This document shows, one piece after another, positions 42,549-52,100 of a stretch of DNA of 64,000 nucleotides. This DNA comes from JBJMHZ01 sp045807125. GTDB taxonomy: Bacteria; Actinomycetota; Actinomycetes; JAWWOL01. A model generated the notes under the pieces. That model did not search any database. It was not told the origin of the DNA and saw only the letters and a program-made list of their open reading frames with translations. Position numbers and translations under genes: made by a program. The DNA lies in the NCBI GenBank assembly GCA_045807125.1, contig JBJMHZ010000028.1:73170-137169 (forward strand), in the 5' to 3' direction. Each line of letters begins with the position of its first letter. Positions within the stretch are counted from its first letter, which is position 1.

Positions 42549-42959
42549 TCAGGCGGTCGCGGCCTCGCCGACGTTCTTCGTGACCCAGTCGACGATGTGC
42601 TGGGTCGGCGTGCCCGGGGTGAAGATGGCAGCGACCCCCAGCTCGGTCAGCGCCCTGATGTCGTCGTCGGGGATGATGCCGCCGCCGAAGACGACGATGT
42701 CGCGGGCGTCGTGCTCGGCCAGCAGGTCGAGCAGCCGCTTGAAGAGCGTCATGTGGGCGCCGGACAGGATCGACAGCCCGATGCAGTCGGCGTCCTCCTG
42801 GATGGCGGTCTCGACGATCTGGTCGGGGGTCTGGTGGAGCCCGGTGTAGATGACCTCCATGCCGGCGTCGCGGAGCGCGCGGGCCACCACCTTGGCGCCC
42901 CGGTCGTGCCCGTCGAGACCGGGCTTGGCGACGACGACGCGGATGGGACCGGCGCTCAC
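42549..42959 (-). CDS. Cobalamin-binding subunit of an acyl-CoA mutase
   Basis: A 136-residue B12-binding protein. KPGLDGHDRGAKVVARAL contains the DxHxxG motif whose His replaces the lower axial ligand. GLSILSGAHMTLFKRLL and VFGGGIIPDDDI are the other cobalamin-loop motifs. Length and sequence resemble IcmB-type small subunits. No large subunit is adjacent; the matching catalytic subunit is at 9829-11415, about 31 kb away. Confidence 0.92.
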   Translation of the reverse strand: MSAGPIRVVVAKPGLDGHDRGAKVVARALRDAGMEVIYTGLHQTPDQIVETAIQEDADCIGLSILSGAHMTLFKRLLDLLAEHDARDIVVFGGGIIPDDDIRALTELGVAAIFTPGTPTQHIVDWVTKNVGEAATA

Positions 42960-43130
42960 GGCATGCCTCCCTGCGACTGTCCGGTGGCCCGGCGGGGACG
43001 TCCTGCTGCCAGCAGCGTAACGGCAGCGGCCCGGCTACAGATCCTGGGTACGGGGGTCGATCGTGAAGACGCGCATGCTCGCAGGGTTGCGAACTGCTCA
43101 CGTCGAGCAAATCCTGGAAGGACGCGCCTC
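42960..43130. other. Divergent intergenic region
   Basis: About 171 bp between the B12-binding gene (minus) and the lipase gene (plus). GGAAGG at about 43117 is the lipase ribosome-binding site. No other feature could be supported. Confidence 0.4.
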
Positions 43131-44099
43131 ATGAGCGCGGCGTCGAAGGGCGAGGTGGTGAGGGTACCGGTAGCCCGAGCCGAGCGGCTGGCGCGCAGCG
43201 CCGGCCGCGGCGTCCGCACGGTCTGCTCGCCGACCGGCATCGCCGGCGCCACCCGCGAGCTGATCTGGCTGACCGCGCACGCGCTGGCCTACCCGTTCGG
43301 GGTGGCTCCGGAGCCCGGCTGCCCGCAGTCCGCCCGGCACTCCCTCGACGCCTTGCCACCGCTGCAGCGCGCCCTGATCATCAGCGACGTCGAGGCCGCG
43401 GGCACACCGATCCTGCTGGTGCACGGCTTCGTCGACAACCGGTCCGTCTTCGCGCTGCTGCGCCGGCAGCTGCGCCGGCGGGGGTTCGGCCGGATCGGCG
43501 CGCTCAACTACAGCGTCTTCACCGCTGACGTCCGGACCGCGGCGCAGCAGCTCGCCGATGCGGTGGAGCGGCTGGTCGACGAGACCGGCTTCGAGCGCGT
43601 CCACCTGGTCGGGCACAGCCTCGGCGGCCTCGTCGCGCGCTACTACGTCCAGCGGATGGGCGGTGACGAGCGGGTGCACACGCTCGTCACCCTCGGCACC
43701 CCGCACGGGGGCACCCGCTCGGCCCACCTGCTGCCCCACCGGCTCTGCCGCCAGCTGCGCCCCGGCAGCGACCTGCTCGCCGAGCTCGCCGAGCCCGCAC
43801 CGGGGTGCCGCACCCGCTTCCTCGCGCTGTGGAGCGATCTCGACCAGCTGATCGTGCCCAGGTCAGCTGCCCAGGTGCTGCATCCTGACCTGCGCGCCAC
43901 CAACGTCCTCGTCCGTGGCATCGGCCACATGTCGCTGCCGATCCACCCGCAGATCGTCCACCACATCTGCACGGCGCTCACCCACCTCGACCAGGACGGC
44001 AGCACGCTGGCTGCCGGAGCCACCTCGATCGACGCCGCGGCCGGGCGCGGGTGGACGGGCGGCCCTCGACAGCGGGCCGCGCAGTCGCAGTCGGTGTAG
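43131..44099 (+). CDS. Lipase / alpha-beta hydrolase (triacylglycerol lipase-like)
   Basis: A 322-residue hydrolase. The oxyanion motif is LLVHGFVDN, the nucleophile elbow is VHLVGHSLGGLVARYY (GHSLG), and TLGTPHGGTRSAHL follows as in LipA-type lipases. The acid is probably in WSDLDQLIVP and the His in GIGHMSLP. ATG at 43131 is used; the frame is open far upstream without similarity. No signal peptide or membrane helix is obvious, though LIWLTAHALAYPFGV is mildly hydrophobic. Confidence 0.85.
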   Translation: MSAASKGEVVRVPVARAERLARSAGRGVRTVCSPTGIAGATRELIWLTAHALAYPFGVAPEPGCPQSARHSLDALPPLQRALIISDVEAAGTPILLVHGFVDNRSVFALLRRQLRRRGFGRIGALNYSVFTADVRTAAQQLADAVERLVDETGFERVHLVGHSLGGLVARYYVQRMGGDERVHTLVTLGTPHGGTRSAHLLPHRLCRQLRPGSDLLAELAEPAPGCRTRFLALWSDLDQLIVPRSAAQVLHPDLRATNVLVRGIGHMSLPIHPQIVHHICTALTHLDQDGSTLAAGATSIDAAAGRGWTGGPRQRAAQSQSV

Positions 44100-44124
44100 C
44101 GGGCGCCGCAGCAGGAGCGGACGG

Positions 44125-44436
44125 TCAGGCGAGCGCGCGCACCAGCGCGGTCGACGCGGCCGCCACGACGATCACCACGACCATCGGAAGGCGCAGGAGC
44201 ACGGCGAGCGCCGCGGCGGCCAGCCCCACGCCGCGGGCGTCGAGGGTCAGACCCCGCGCGCCGTCGGTGAGCGCGTCGTTCACCACGAGGGCGCTCAGCA
44301 CCGCTGCGGGCAGGAGCTGGAGGACGGCCGCCAGCCGCGGGGGCAGCGTGCGCCCCACGAGCACGGTCGGCGACCCCGCCTTGATGACGACGGTGCCGAC
44401 CGCCAGGCCGGCGACGGTGACCCAGGCGGCGCTCAT
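44125..44436 (-). CDS. azlD: AzlD family branched-chain amino acid exporter subunit
   Basis: A 103-residue membrane protein with three to four helices, including WVTVAGLAVGTVVIKAG, LPAAVLSALVVNDAL and LPMVVVIVVAAASTALVRAL. Size and the ATGA overlap with the azlC-like gene define it as AzlD. AzlCD pairs export amino acids such as leucine analogues. At the end of the biosynthetic run it could export a pathway product or a toxic analogue, which is inference. Confidence 0.85.
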   Translation of the reverse strand: MSAAWVTVAGLAVGTVVIKAGSPTVLVGRTLPPRLAAVLQLLPAAVLSALVVNDALTDGARGLTLDARGVGLAAAALAVLLRLPMVVVIVVAAASTALVRALA

Positions 44437-45299
44437 GCGCCGTCCTCGGCTGCCGCGCCCTGCGGTTCGCTCGCCGGCGCCGGTGCCATGAGGCCCAGCA
44501 GGGCTGCGGCGGACGCGAGGGTGACGGCGAGGCCAGGCGGGACGAGAGGCGTCAGCGCGAGGGTCAGGCCGGCCGCGAGGAGCGCCACCACCGCGCTGCG
44601 CGGCTTGCGGAGGTCGTCGGCGAGCAGGACGAGGAAGAACGCCGGGAACACGGCGTCGAGCCCCAGCGTGCTGGGGTCGCCGAGGAACTGCCCGCCGAGC
44701 GCGCCGAGCAGGGTGCCTCCCCACCACCCGATGGCCTGCGGGATCGCGGCGCCGAGGAGGGTGGGCCAGTCGAAGCTGCCGTCCTCCTCCCTGGCGAGCG
44801 CCCACGAGGCGTCGACCACCACCTGGCCCTCGACCGCCCGCCGCCACCGCCGACCGGGAAGCGACGGGCCGACGGCGATCCCCATCGGGATGAACCGCAG
44901 GTTCATCAGCAGTCCGGCCATCACCGCCGCGCCGGCGATGCCACCGGCACCGAGCGTGCTCACCGCTGCGAGCTGCGCCGAGCCGGCGAACACGACGACG
45001 GACATCACGACGGCAGGGAGGGTGCCGATGACCGGCCTGGCCAGCACCCCGAAGCTGACGCCCACGGCGAACGTTGCGACCCCGGCGGCGGCACCGTGGC
45101 GGATGCCCTGCACCACGGCGCCCCGCCGGTCCCCTCGACCGGACGGCGCCGGCGAGCGGCGCGATGCCGGCGACCGGCTCGGCGACGTCCCGATGGCGAG
45201 CCTCCTCCGCACGATGCGCGGGCGCCGGCCCCGGTCCAGCACCACGTCGCCGGCCCGGCCGGCCGCAGGCGGCCGACCGGCTTCACCGGCACTAGCCAT
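44433..45299 (-). CDS. azlC: AzlC family amino acid permease subunit
   Basis: A polytopic protein (288 residues from this ATG). The family core starts at GIRHGAAAGVATFAVGVSFG and contains VVVFAGSAQLAAVSTLG and NLRFIPMGIAVGPSL, typical of AzlC. The ATG at 45299 overlaps the SerA-like stop by 8 bp. The first ~60 residues are Arg-rich and unlike the family, so the true start may be one of the GTG codons near 45113-45116. It acts together with AzlD. Confidence 0.85.
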   Translation of the reverse strand: MASAGEAGRPPAAGRAGDVVLDRGRRPRIVRRRLAIGTSPSRSPASRRSPAPSGRGDRRGAVVQGIRHGAAAGVATFAVGVSFGVLARPVIGTLPAVVMSVVVFAGSAQLAAVSTLGAGGIAGAAVMAGLLMNLRFIPMGIAVGPSLPGRRWRRAVEGQVVVDASWALAREEDGSFDWPTLLGAAIPQAIGWWGGTLLGALGGQFLGDPSTLGLDAVFPAFFLVLLADDLRKPRSAVVALLAAGLTLALTPLVPPGLAVTLASAAALLGLMAPAPASEPQGAAAEDGA

Positions 45300-46371
45300 T
45301 GAGCCTAACGTCCGCGCGCGCGGCGTCGGGCCGGCCGGGGAGCAGCCGGGTGGAGGACCTCACGTACCAGCTGTCCGCCCCCCCGTCCGTGGGCTCGGGC
45401 TCCGGCTGGGGCTCCGGCTCGTCCACCGGCTGGTTCACCGCGTCGGGAACGGTCTCGCCGTGCAGGGCGAGCAGCACCGAGCGCGCGACGTCCTTGCCGG
45501 CCTTGTCCTGAGCCTCGCTCGTGCTGGCGCCGAGGTGCGGGGTGGCCACCACGTTGTCAAGCTCGAACAGCGGCGAGTCGGTGCACGGCTCGACGTCGTA
45601 GACGTCGAGGCCGGCGCCACCGACCCGGCCGTCGGCGATGGCTTGGGCGAGCGCGTCCTCGTCGATCAGTCCCCCTCGCGCCGCGTTGACGATGATGACG
45701 CCGGGCTTTGTCAGCTCGAGCTCGCGCTCGGCGATGAGGCCCCTCGTCTCGGGCGTCCTCGGCAGGTGGATCGAGATGAAGTCCGCCTCCGCCAGCAGCT
45801 CGTCGAGCGTCACGAGCCGCGCTCCCAGCTCGGCGGCGCGCTCCTGCGTGACGTACGGGTCGTACGCCACGATCGTCGTCCCGAACGCGCGCATCCGCTC
45901 GGCGAACAGCGCGCCGACCTTGCCCAGCCCGACCACGCCGACGACCTTGCCGGCCACTTCGACACCGGTCAGCTGCGAGCGCTTCCACTCGCCCTGCCTC
46001 ATGCTCTCGGTGGCGGACGGGATCCGCCGGGCGGTGGCCAGCAGCAGCGCGACGGCGTGCTCGGCGGCGCTGACGATGTTCGACGTCGGGGCGTTGATCA
46101 CCATGACGCCGCGGCTGGTGGCCTCGGCCACGTCGACGTTGTCCAGCCCGACACCGGCGCGCGCGACGACCTTCAGCCGCTCGCCGGCGTCGAGCGCCTG
46201 GGCGTCGATGAGCGTGGCACTTCGTACGATGACCGCGTCGGCGTCGGCGAGCGCAGACAGGAGCCGTGACCGGTCCGTGCCGTCGACGTGGCGCAGCTCG
46301 CAGCTGGCCGACAGCACGTCAATGGCCGATGGGGCGAGCTCTTCTGAGATGAGAACGACCGGCTTCGACAC
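45292..46371 (-). CDS. D-3-phosphoglycerate dehydrogenase-like protein lacking regulatory domains
   Basis: A 359-residue D-2-hydroxyacid dehydrogenase very close to the catalytic part of SerA. VVARAGVGLDNVDV, the NAD motif VGLGKVGALFAERM, catalytic Arg in NAARGGLIDE, and Glu/His in DVYDVEP and TPHLGAST are present. Actinobacterial SerA is usually about 530 residues with an ASB and an ACT domain. Here the catalytic domain ends at about 312 and runs into a Pro/Glu tail (DEPEPQPEPEPTD), so the serine-sensing part is missing. GTG at 46371 has GGAAGGA upstream. Location in the NRPS run suggests a dedicated supply role. Confidence 0.85.
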   Translation of the reverse strand: MSKPVVLISEELAPSAIDVLSASCELRHVDGTDRSRLLSALADADAVIVRSATLIDAQALDAGERLKVVARAGVGLDNVDVAEATSRGVMVINAPTSNIVSAAEHAVALLLATARRIPSATESMRQGEWKRSQLTGVEVAGKVVGVVGLGKVGALFAERMRAFGTTIVAYDPYVTQERAAELGARLVTLDELLAEADFISIHLPRTPETRGLIAERELELTKPGVIIVNAARGGLIDEDALAQAIADGRVGGAGLDVYDVEPCTDSPLFELDNVVATPHLGASTSEAQDKAGKDVARSVLLALHGETVPDAVNQPVDEPEPQPEPEPTDGGADSWYVRSSTRLLPGRPDAARADVRLNG

Positions 46372-46490
46372 TACGGCGTCCTTCCTGTTGTCGTCGTGGA
46401 TGGGCGCGGCCCCCCCGAATGCCGATTGCCGGCTCGGATGCACCGCGGATGCGAGCCCTCGACGGGCGTCGCGGGCGCGTGCCGGACCCG

Positions 46491-47357
46491 TCAGGTCGCG
46501 GTTTCCGGCAGCTCCCATGAGTCGCGCCACGGGATCGTGCCGGTGAAGACCGGCTCGACCGGGCCCGACACGGTCACGGGCTCGCCCGGCAGGTGACGGC
46601 CGTCCAGGCGGACCAGCAATGGAGCGTAGGAGCGGTTGTGGACGCGTACTTTCTCGGAGTCCTGCAGGCCGGCGTGCCGGGCCACGACAGCGGCCGCCAC
46701 CGCGCCGCTGCTGCAGGAGAGGGTCTCGGCCTCGTTGCCGCGCTCGTACGTGCGCGCGCGCAGGCCGTCCGGCGTCACCTGCGCGAAGGTCACGCTGGTG
46801 CCCCCTGGAGCGAAGCGCGGGTGGTAGCGCACCAGGCGGCCGACCTCGGGCACGTCGACGGCGTCGACGGCGTCGACGAACGTCACGGCGTACTCCGTGC
46901 CGGTGTCCACCGAGTAGAAGTCGAACCCGTCGATCTCGATCGGGTCGCCGACCGCATGCGGTTGCGGTGACGTCATCTCGATGAGGCCGCCGTCGGACCG
47001 CGCCTGCAAGGAGTGGTCACGGTCCCGCCCGGCGAAGGTCATCGTGAGCGGCGCGGCGAGGCCGTGCGTGAGCGCGTAGTACGCCCCGCAGCGCGCACCG
47101 TTCCCGCACATCTTGGCGATGGAGCCGTCCGGGTTGGCGACGACCAGGTTGACGCTGTCCGCACCCGTGCGCCGCATCATCAGCACCCCGTCGGCTCCGA
47201 TCCCGACGTCCCGGCGGCACGCCCAGCGGCTGAACTCGCTGATGGGGGGGACGGCCGGCGACCGGTCCTCGTCCACCAGCACGAAGTCGTTGCCGGCGGC
47301 CACCAGCTTGGTGAAGGCGACGGAGCGTCCCTTCCCGCCGGCGCCATCACTCGGCAT
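46491..47357 (-). CDS. Divergent diaminopimelate epimerase-like protein
   Basis: A 288-residue member of the DapF fold. The first catalytic Cys is in MCGNGARC (about 84). The second is in ERGNEAETLSCSSGA (about 215), where the usual pattern is ERGxGET(L)ACG(T/S)GA. This copy has one extra residue before the Cys and SCSSGA in place of ACG(T/S)GA. NDFV and the two-lobed repeat are recognisable. A housekeeping DapF should be elsewhere; this one sits in the NRPS run and may epimerise another amino acid. ATG 47357 overlaps the sulfotransferase gene by 11 bp. Confidence 0.85.
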   Translation of the reverse strand: MPSDGAGGKGRSVAFTKLVAAGNDFVLVDEDRSPAVPPISEFSRWACRRDVGIGADGVLMMRRTGADSVNLVVANPDGSIAKMCGNGARCGAYYALTHGLAAPLTMTFAGRDRDHSLQARSDGGLIEMTSPQPHAVGDPIEIDGFDFYSVDTGTEYAVTFVDAVDAVDVPEVGRLVRYHPRFAPGGTSVTFAQVTPDGLRARTYERGNEAETLSCSSGAVAAAVVARHAGLQDSEKVRVHNRSYAPLLVRLDGRHLPGEPVTVSGPVEPVFTGTIPWRDSWELPETAT

Positions 47358-48066
47358 GGCTGGTGATCCTCTCGTAGAAGGGGAGGTGGTAGTCGTAGAA
47401 CGACCGCAGCAGCTCGTTGTTGTCGACCGTCGCCTCGTACTCGGTGCGCGGCTGGGAGAAACCGGTGCTGTCGATGGCGCCGAGGTGCCACTTGCGATGC
47501 CGCTGCCACTCGGGCCGGTCCTGTGGCTTCCACTCGAGCGACTCGGCCATGAACGGCAGGCCGACGTAGTCGCAGAACGACCGCACGACGGGCTCCGGAT
47601 CGCTCGTCAGCCGCTCGGTACGGATGACGAGCGGCTTGCGGCCGCTCGCCGACCACAGCGCATCGAACAGGTCCCATTGCCGCTCGAAGCCGATCTCCGG
47701 GCTGGTCACCGTCGGCTTCACGGCGTAGTGGGAGGCGATGGTCGGGCGGGGCTCGCGCACGATGAACGCGTGCGTGAACGAAGCCACCTCTTCCGGGTGC
47801 TCGTACAGGTAGGGGTAGCGGTAGTCGAGCACCTCCTTGACGAACACCGGCCGCTCGCGCGCCAGCAACAGGAGGTGGTCGCGCAGCTCCTCGTCGCTCT
47901 CCAGCACGGCCTCGCCGCCGTCCGGACCGGGGAGCCTGACCTCCCCGGTCTCGGTCAGCGCCAGCCACGGCTCGTGGACGTAGGTCACGTCGCCACGTTC
48001 GATCATCATCCGTGAGAAGGCAGTGGAGGCCGATCGTGAGTGCGCCCACATCGCGATGACAGTCAT
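47347..48066 (-). CDS. PAPS-dependent sulfotransferase family protein
   Basis: A 239-residue enzyme. MWAHSRSASTAFSRMM at the N-terminus is the 5'-phosphosulfate-binding loop, and FIVREPRPTIASHY corresponds to the 3'-phosphate-binding region. ATG at 48066 has AGGGAG 8 bp upstream and places the loop at residue 6, as usual. It may sulfate a hydroxyl, either as a final decoration or to create a leaving group. Confidence 0.83.
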   Translation of the reverse strand: MTVIAMWAHSRSASTAFSRMMIERGDVTYVHEPWLALTETGEVRLPGPDGGEAVLESDEELRDHLLLLARERPVFVKEVLDYRYPYLYEHPEEVASFTHAFIVREPRPTIASHYAVKPTVTSPEIGFERQWDLFDALWSASGRKPLVIRTERLTSDPEPVVRSFCDYVGLPFMAESLEWKPQDRPEWQRHRKWHLGAIDSTGFSQPRTEYEATVDNNELLRSFYDYHLPFYERITSHAE

Positions 48067-48089
48067 GTCAGCATCTCCCTCCGTGCCGC

Positions 48090-49076
48090 TCATCCGGACC
48101 ATGAGGTGGGCTCGCGGTCCCAGCGGTGCGTGCGCAACTCGGCGAGCATGTCGTCGCTCAGCGGCCGGCCGTCGCTGACCGCGAGGTTGGCGCGCACGTG
48201 CTCGGGCTTGCGCATGCCGGGGATCACGGTGGTCACCGCCGGGTGGTGCAGGATGAACCGGAGGGCAAGCTCCGGCATGGTCATCCCCTCGGGGACGACC
48301 TCCTTGAGGCGGTTCGCGCGCTCCACGCTGGGTCCGAGGTTCTCCGGACCGAAGTACGTCGACCGCCAGTCCTCCTCGGGGAAGGTGGTCTCGGCCGTCA
48401 GCATGCCGGTCAGCGTGCCCTCGTCGAACGGCACCCGGGCGATGATGCCGACGCCCTCGCGGAGCGCACGCTCGAAGAGCTTGTCCTCCGGTGCCTGGTC
48501 GAACACGTTGTAGATGACCTGGATGACGTCGATCAGCCCGGTGTCGAGCGCGGCGAAGCAGTTGGTCGGCTCCCAGCGGTTGACGCTGATGCCGAACCCT
48601 CCGACGAGGCCGAGCTCCTTCAGCTCCCGCACCGTGTCCTGCCAGCGCTGGTCCTCAGCCCAGCGGTCCTCCCACACGTGGAACTGGAGGAGGTCGATGC
48701 GGGGCACGCCGAGGTTGTCGAGGCTGCGCCGCGTGAACTCCCTGATGTGCCCGGGCGGGTAGACGTCGTCGATCGTGTCGGTGGGGCGGGGCGGCCATTC
48801 GCGGTTCTTCGGCGGGATCTTCGTGGCGACGTGCAGCTTGCGATCCGGGTGCCGGCGCAGCGTCGCCCCGAGCAGCAGCTCGCTGACGCCGCGGCCGTAC
48901 GCCCACGCCGTGTCGAAGAACGTGCAGCCGAGCTCGACTGCCTCGTCGAGGCACACCGGCGCGAGCTCGTAGTCAGCGCCGGAGGCGAACCCGCCGGGAC
49001 CACCGGCGATGCCCCACATGCCGTACCCGATCTCGCTGATCGGCCAACCCAGCCTGCCCATGGTGCGGTAGCGCAT
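48090..49076 (-). CDS. Aldo/keto reductase
   Basis: A 328-residue (beta/alpha)8 NADPH-type oxidoreductase. The catalytic tetrad is visible: Asp and Tyr in FFDTAWAYGRG, Lys in VATKIPP, His in LLQFHVWED. It follows the A-T-reductase gene by 27 bp, which releases an aldehyde; the natural inference is further reduction of that aldehyde to an alcohol. Confidence 0.9.
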   Translation of the reverse strand: MRYRTMGRLGWPISEIGYGMWGIAGGPGGFASGADYELAPVCLDEAVELGCTFFDTAWAYGRGVSELLLGATLRRHPDRKLHVATKIPPKNREWPPRPTDTIDDVYPPGHIREFTRRSLDNLGVPRIDLLQFHVWEDRWAEDQRWQDTVRELKELGLVGGFGISVNRWEPTNCFAALDTGLIDVIQVIYNVFDQAPEDKLFERALREGVGIIARVPFDEGTLTGMLTAETTFPEEDWRSTYFGPENLGPSVERANRLKEVVPEGMTMPELALRFILHHPAVTTVIPGMRKPEHVRANLAVSDGRPLSDDMLAELRTHRWDREPTSWSG

Positions 49077-49103
49077 CTGCTTGCCTCCTCGTTGGCGCGC
49101 CGG

Positions 49104-52100
49104 TCAGTGCGTCGACGCGGTCGCTTGCAGGACCCGCGCACGGTAGTGGCGCGCGAGGTGATCGAGATAGCCGTCCATCGCGGCGTCGAGCGAGCCGTCG
49201 GCCATCCCCCAGCGGCGCTCGGCCTCCCGGCAGCGGTCCTTGGCGTACAGGGCCGGGTTGTCGGTCAGCAGGTCGTCGAAGGCGCGTCGCAGCTCCTCCT
49301 CGGCGCCGGACGGGTCGGGCAGCAGGGCGGCCAGCGCCGTGAGCTCCGGCTCGTCGGTCTCCGCGGCCGCGGTGCGCACCCGGCGCGCGAGCTCGCGGCA
49401 GCTGACCCGCTCGATGCCGAGGTCGGGCCGCGCGAGCAGGTCACCGAACGACACGCTGGCCGGATGCAGCACGTGCAGCGTCGCCCCACGGGCAGCGGGA
49501 TCGCATACCGCAGCGACGATCCTCGCCGCTGCGTAGTCGACCGGCGTGTAGTCGGACGGGATCACGGCGTCAGGTCGCGCGCCCAGCCGGGTGAAGGCCG
49601 ACAGCATCAGATGCGTCAGCGCTCGCGGGTTGGGACAGGCGCCCACCGTGCTCGGCATGACCTCGCCGAGCCGGAGGATCGTGACGCACGCTCCGTCCGC
49701 GCGGGCGTTGGCGAGAACCTGCTCGGCGACCCACTTCGAGCGGTTGTACCCGCCCGGTGGCGGCGGAACGCTCCGCACGTCGACGTCCTCCTCCAGCGGC
49801 CGGCCGATGGTGGCACCGCCCTGCAGCGCCGCGAGCGTCGACACCTGGTAGAAGGGAACGGGCCGACCGGTGCCGGCGAGCTCGAGGGCCTCCGACGTGC
49901 CGAGCACGTTGGCCCGTCGATGCGCGCGGTAGTCGAACAGGAAGTTGACCAGCGCGGCGCAGTTCAGCACGAGATCGGCCGACTCGGCCAGGTGATCCCA
50001 TGCAGCCGGGCCGAGGCCCAGCCGCGGCAAGCTCATGTCACCGGCCAGGCACTCGAGCCGATCGCCGAAGCGCGGCTCCCAGAGATCCCGCTCCGCGAGA
50101 GCGGCGATGACCCGCTCCCTGGCCCGGCCGTCGTCGGCGGCCCTGGCCACGCAGAGGACTCGCAGCTCGGTCCGGCGCAGCAGCTCGTGCACGATCTGCG
50201 CGCCGACGAACCCGGTAGCGCCCGTCACGAGGACGTTGCGCAGGTCGCCGTCGGCGACGATGGGCGGAGCCGGCCACTGCGGGACAGCCTTGGAGTCGCG
50301 CTCCATCAGCTCGCTCTCGTCCTCGACGACCGCTCCGTCCGCCTGGTACGCCTCGATCAGCAACGCCAGTCGAGAGGCCGTCGGCTGGTCGAAGAGGTCC
50401 TGGGCGCAGAGCTGCGGCAGGTCGAGGTCGGCGCGGATGGCGTTGACCGCCGTCAGCGCCTTCAAGGAGTCACCGCCCGCGTCCATGAAGTTGTCGTCGG
50501 GGCCCAGGCTCGGCCGGCCGAGCGCCGCGCGCATCGCCCACAGGACCCTGCCGTCAACGGTCTCCGGTGCGGCACCCACCGCGACCTCGGCCGACTCCGC
50601 GGCGACCCGGCGCTCGATGACGTGCTCGAGCTCTCCTCGGTCGACCTTGCCGTTCTCGCTCAGCGGCATGGAGTCGAGCACCACGACGCGGCGCGGTACG
50701 TTGGACCTCGGCAGTTCGTCCCGCAGATGCGCGAGCACCGCCTCCTCGGTGACGTCCGCGTCGCCGGCGACGCAGACGGCGAGCGTCTTGGTGCCGTCCT
50801 GCTCGGTCGCGACGAGCGCCTCCGCCTGCCACACGCCCGGGCACGACTCGGCCGCGATCTCGATCTCGCCCGGCTCGATCCGGACGCCGCCGATCTTGAC
50901 CTGGAAGTCGCGCCGTCCCAGGCAGTACAGCTGACCGTCGTGGTCGAGCCGCCCGAGGTCGCCGGTGAGGTAGAGCCGGTCACCAGGTATCCGCTCGGGA
51001 AACGCGTTGGGCACGAACGCGCGCGCGGTCACCGCCGGCGCACCGAGGTAGCCCGCGCCGAGGCATGCGCCGCCGACCGCGATCTCGCCGGTGCCTCCGG
51101 GCGGGACGGGCCGGAAGTCGTCGTCGACGATGACCGCGTAGCAGTTGTCGATCGGCTTCCCGACCGGCACCGGGTCGTCGTCCTCCTGCGACATCGGGTG
51201 GAAGGCCATCCCGATCGAGGTCTCGGTCGGCCCGTACCCGTTGGTGATGCGCAGGCCAGGCAGCAGGCTCATCAGGCAGCGCACGGCACGCGGGTTGATG
51301 GGCTCGCTCCCGACGATCAGCCACCGCAGCGACCGCAGCTTCGGCAGGATCGTCATGTCGGACTCGACGGTCGCGACGAGCGCGTTGAAGATGCTCGAGA
51401 CGAAGTCGGCCGACGTGACGCCGTGCTCGGCGATCGTGTCGATGGTCTGGTGCAGGTCGAGGAACTCGCCCTGGTGCGGCAGCACGGTGCGACCGCCCTC
51501 GGTGAGCGGCCAGAAGAGCTGCCAGACCGAGGAGTCGAACGTGTGCTTGCTGTTCTGCAGGACGACCTCGTCGCCCGTGACGCCGAAGTAGCGCGACATG
51601 TACTTGAGGCGATTGGCGAGCCCCACGTGCAGGTTGATGGCGCACTTGGGCGCGCCCGTGGTGCCAGACGTGAAGAACCCGTACACGAAGTCGTTGCGCT
51701 CCAGCGTCACGTCGGGCCGCTCCTGCGTCGCGGCGATGCGGCGGACGTCGACCTCGACCACGAGGCTGCGGTGCTCGGGCGGGACGTGGGTGGACGCGGT
51801 GCCCAGGATCGCGCGAGGTGCCAGCACCTCCATGGTCGCGCGGATGCGCTCGTCCGGCCACGTGGGGTCGAGCGGGACGAACGCCGCGCCCAGCTTCATC
51901 AGGGCCAGGTAGGCGACGGGCAGCTCGAGGCTGCTCACGAGCAGCACCGGGATCGTGTCGCCCTTGCGGACGCCGCGCTGGGCGAGGTCGGCGGCCAGCC
52001 CGTTGGCGAGCCCGTCCAGCGTCCGGTACGACAGGGCCCTGCCGTCGTGATGCACGGCCGGCCGGTCGCCCCGCCGGTCGACCTGGTCCTCGATCATCGT

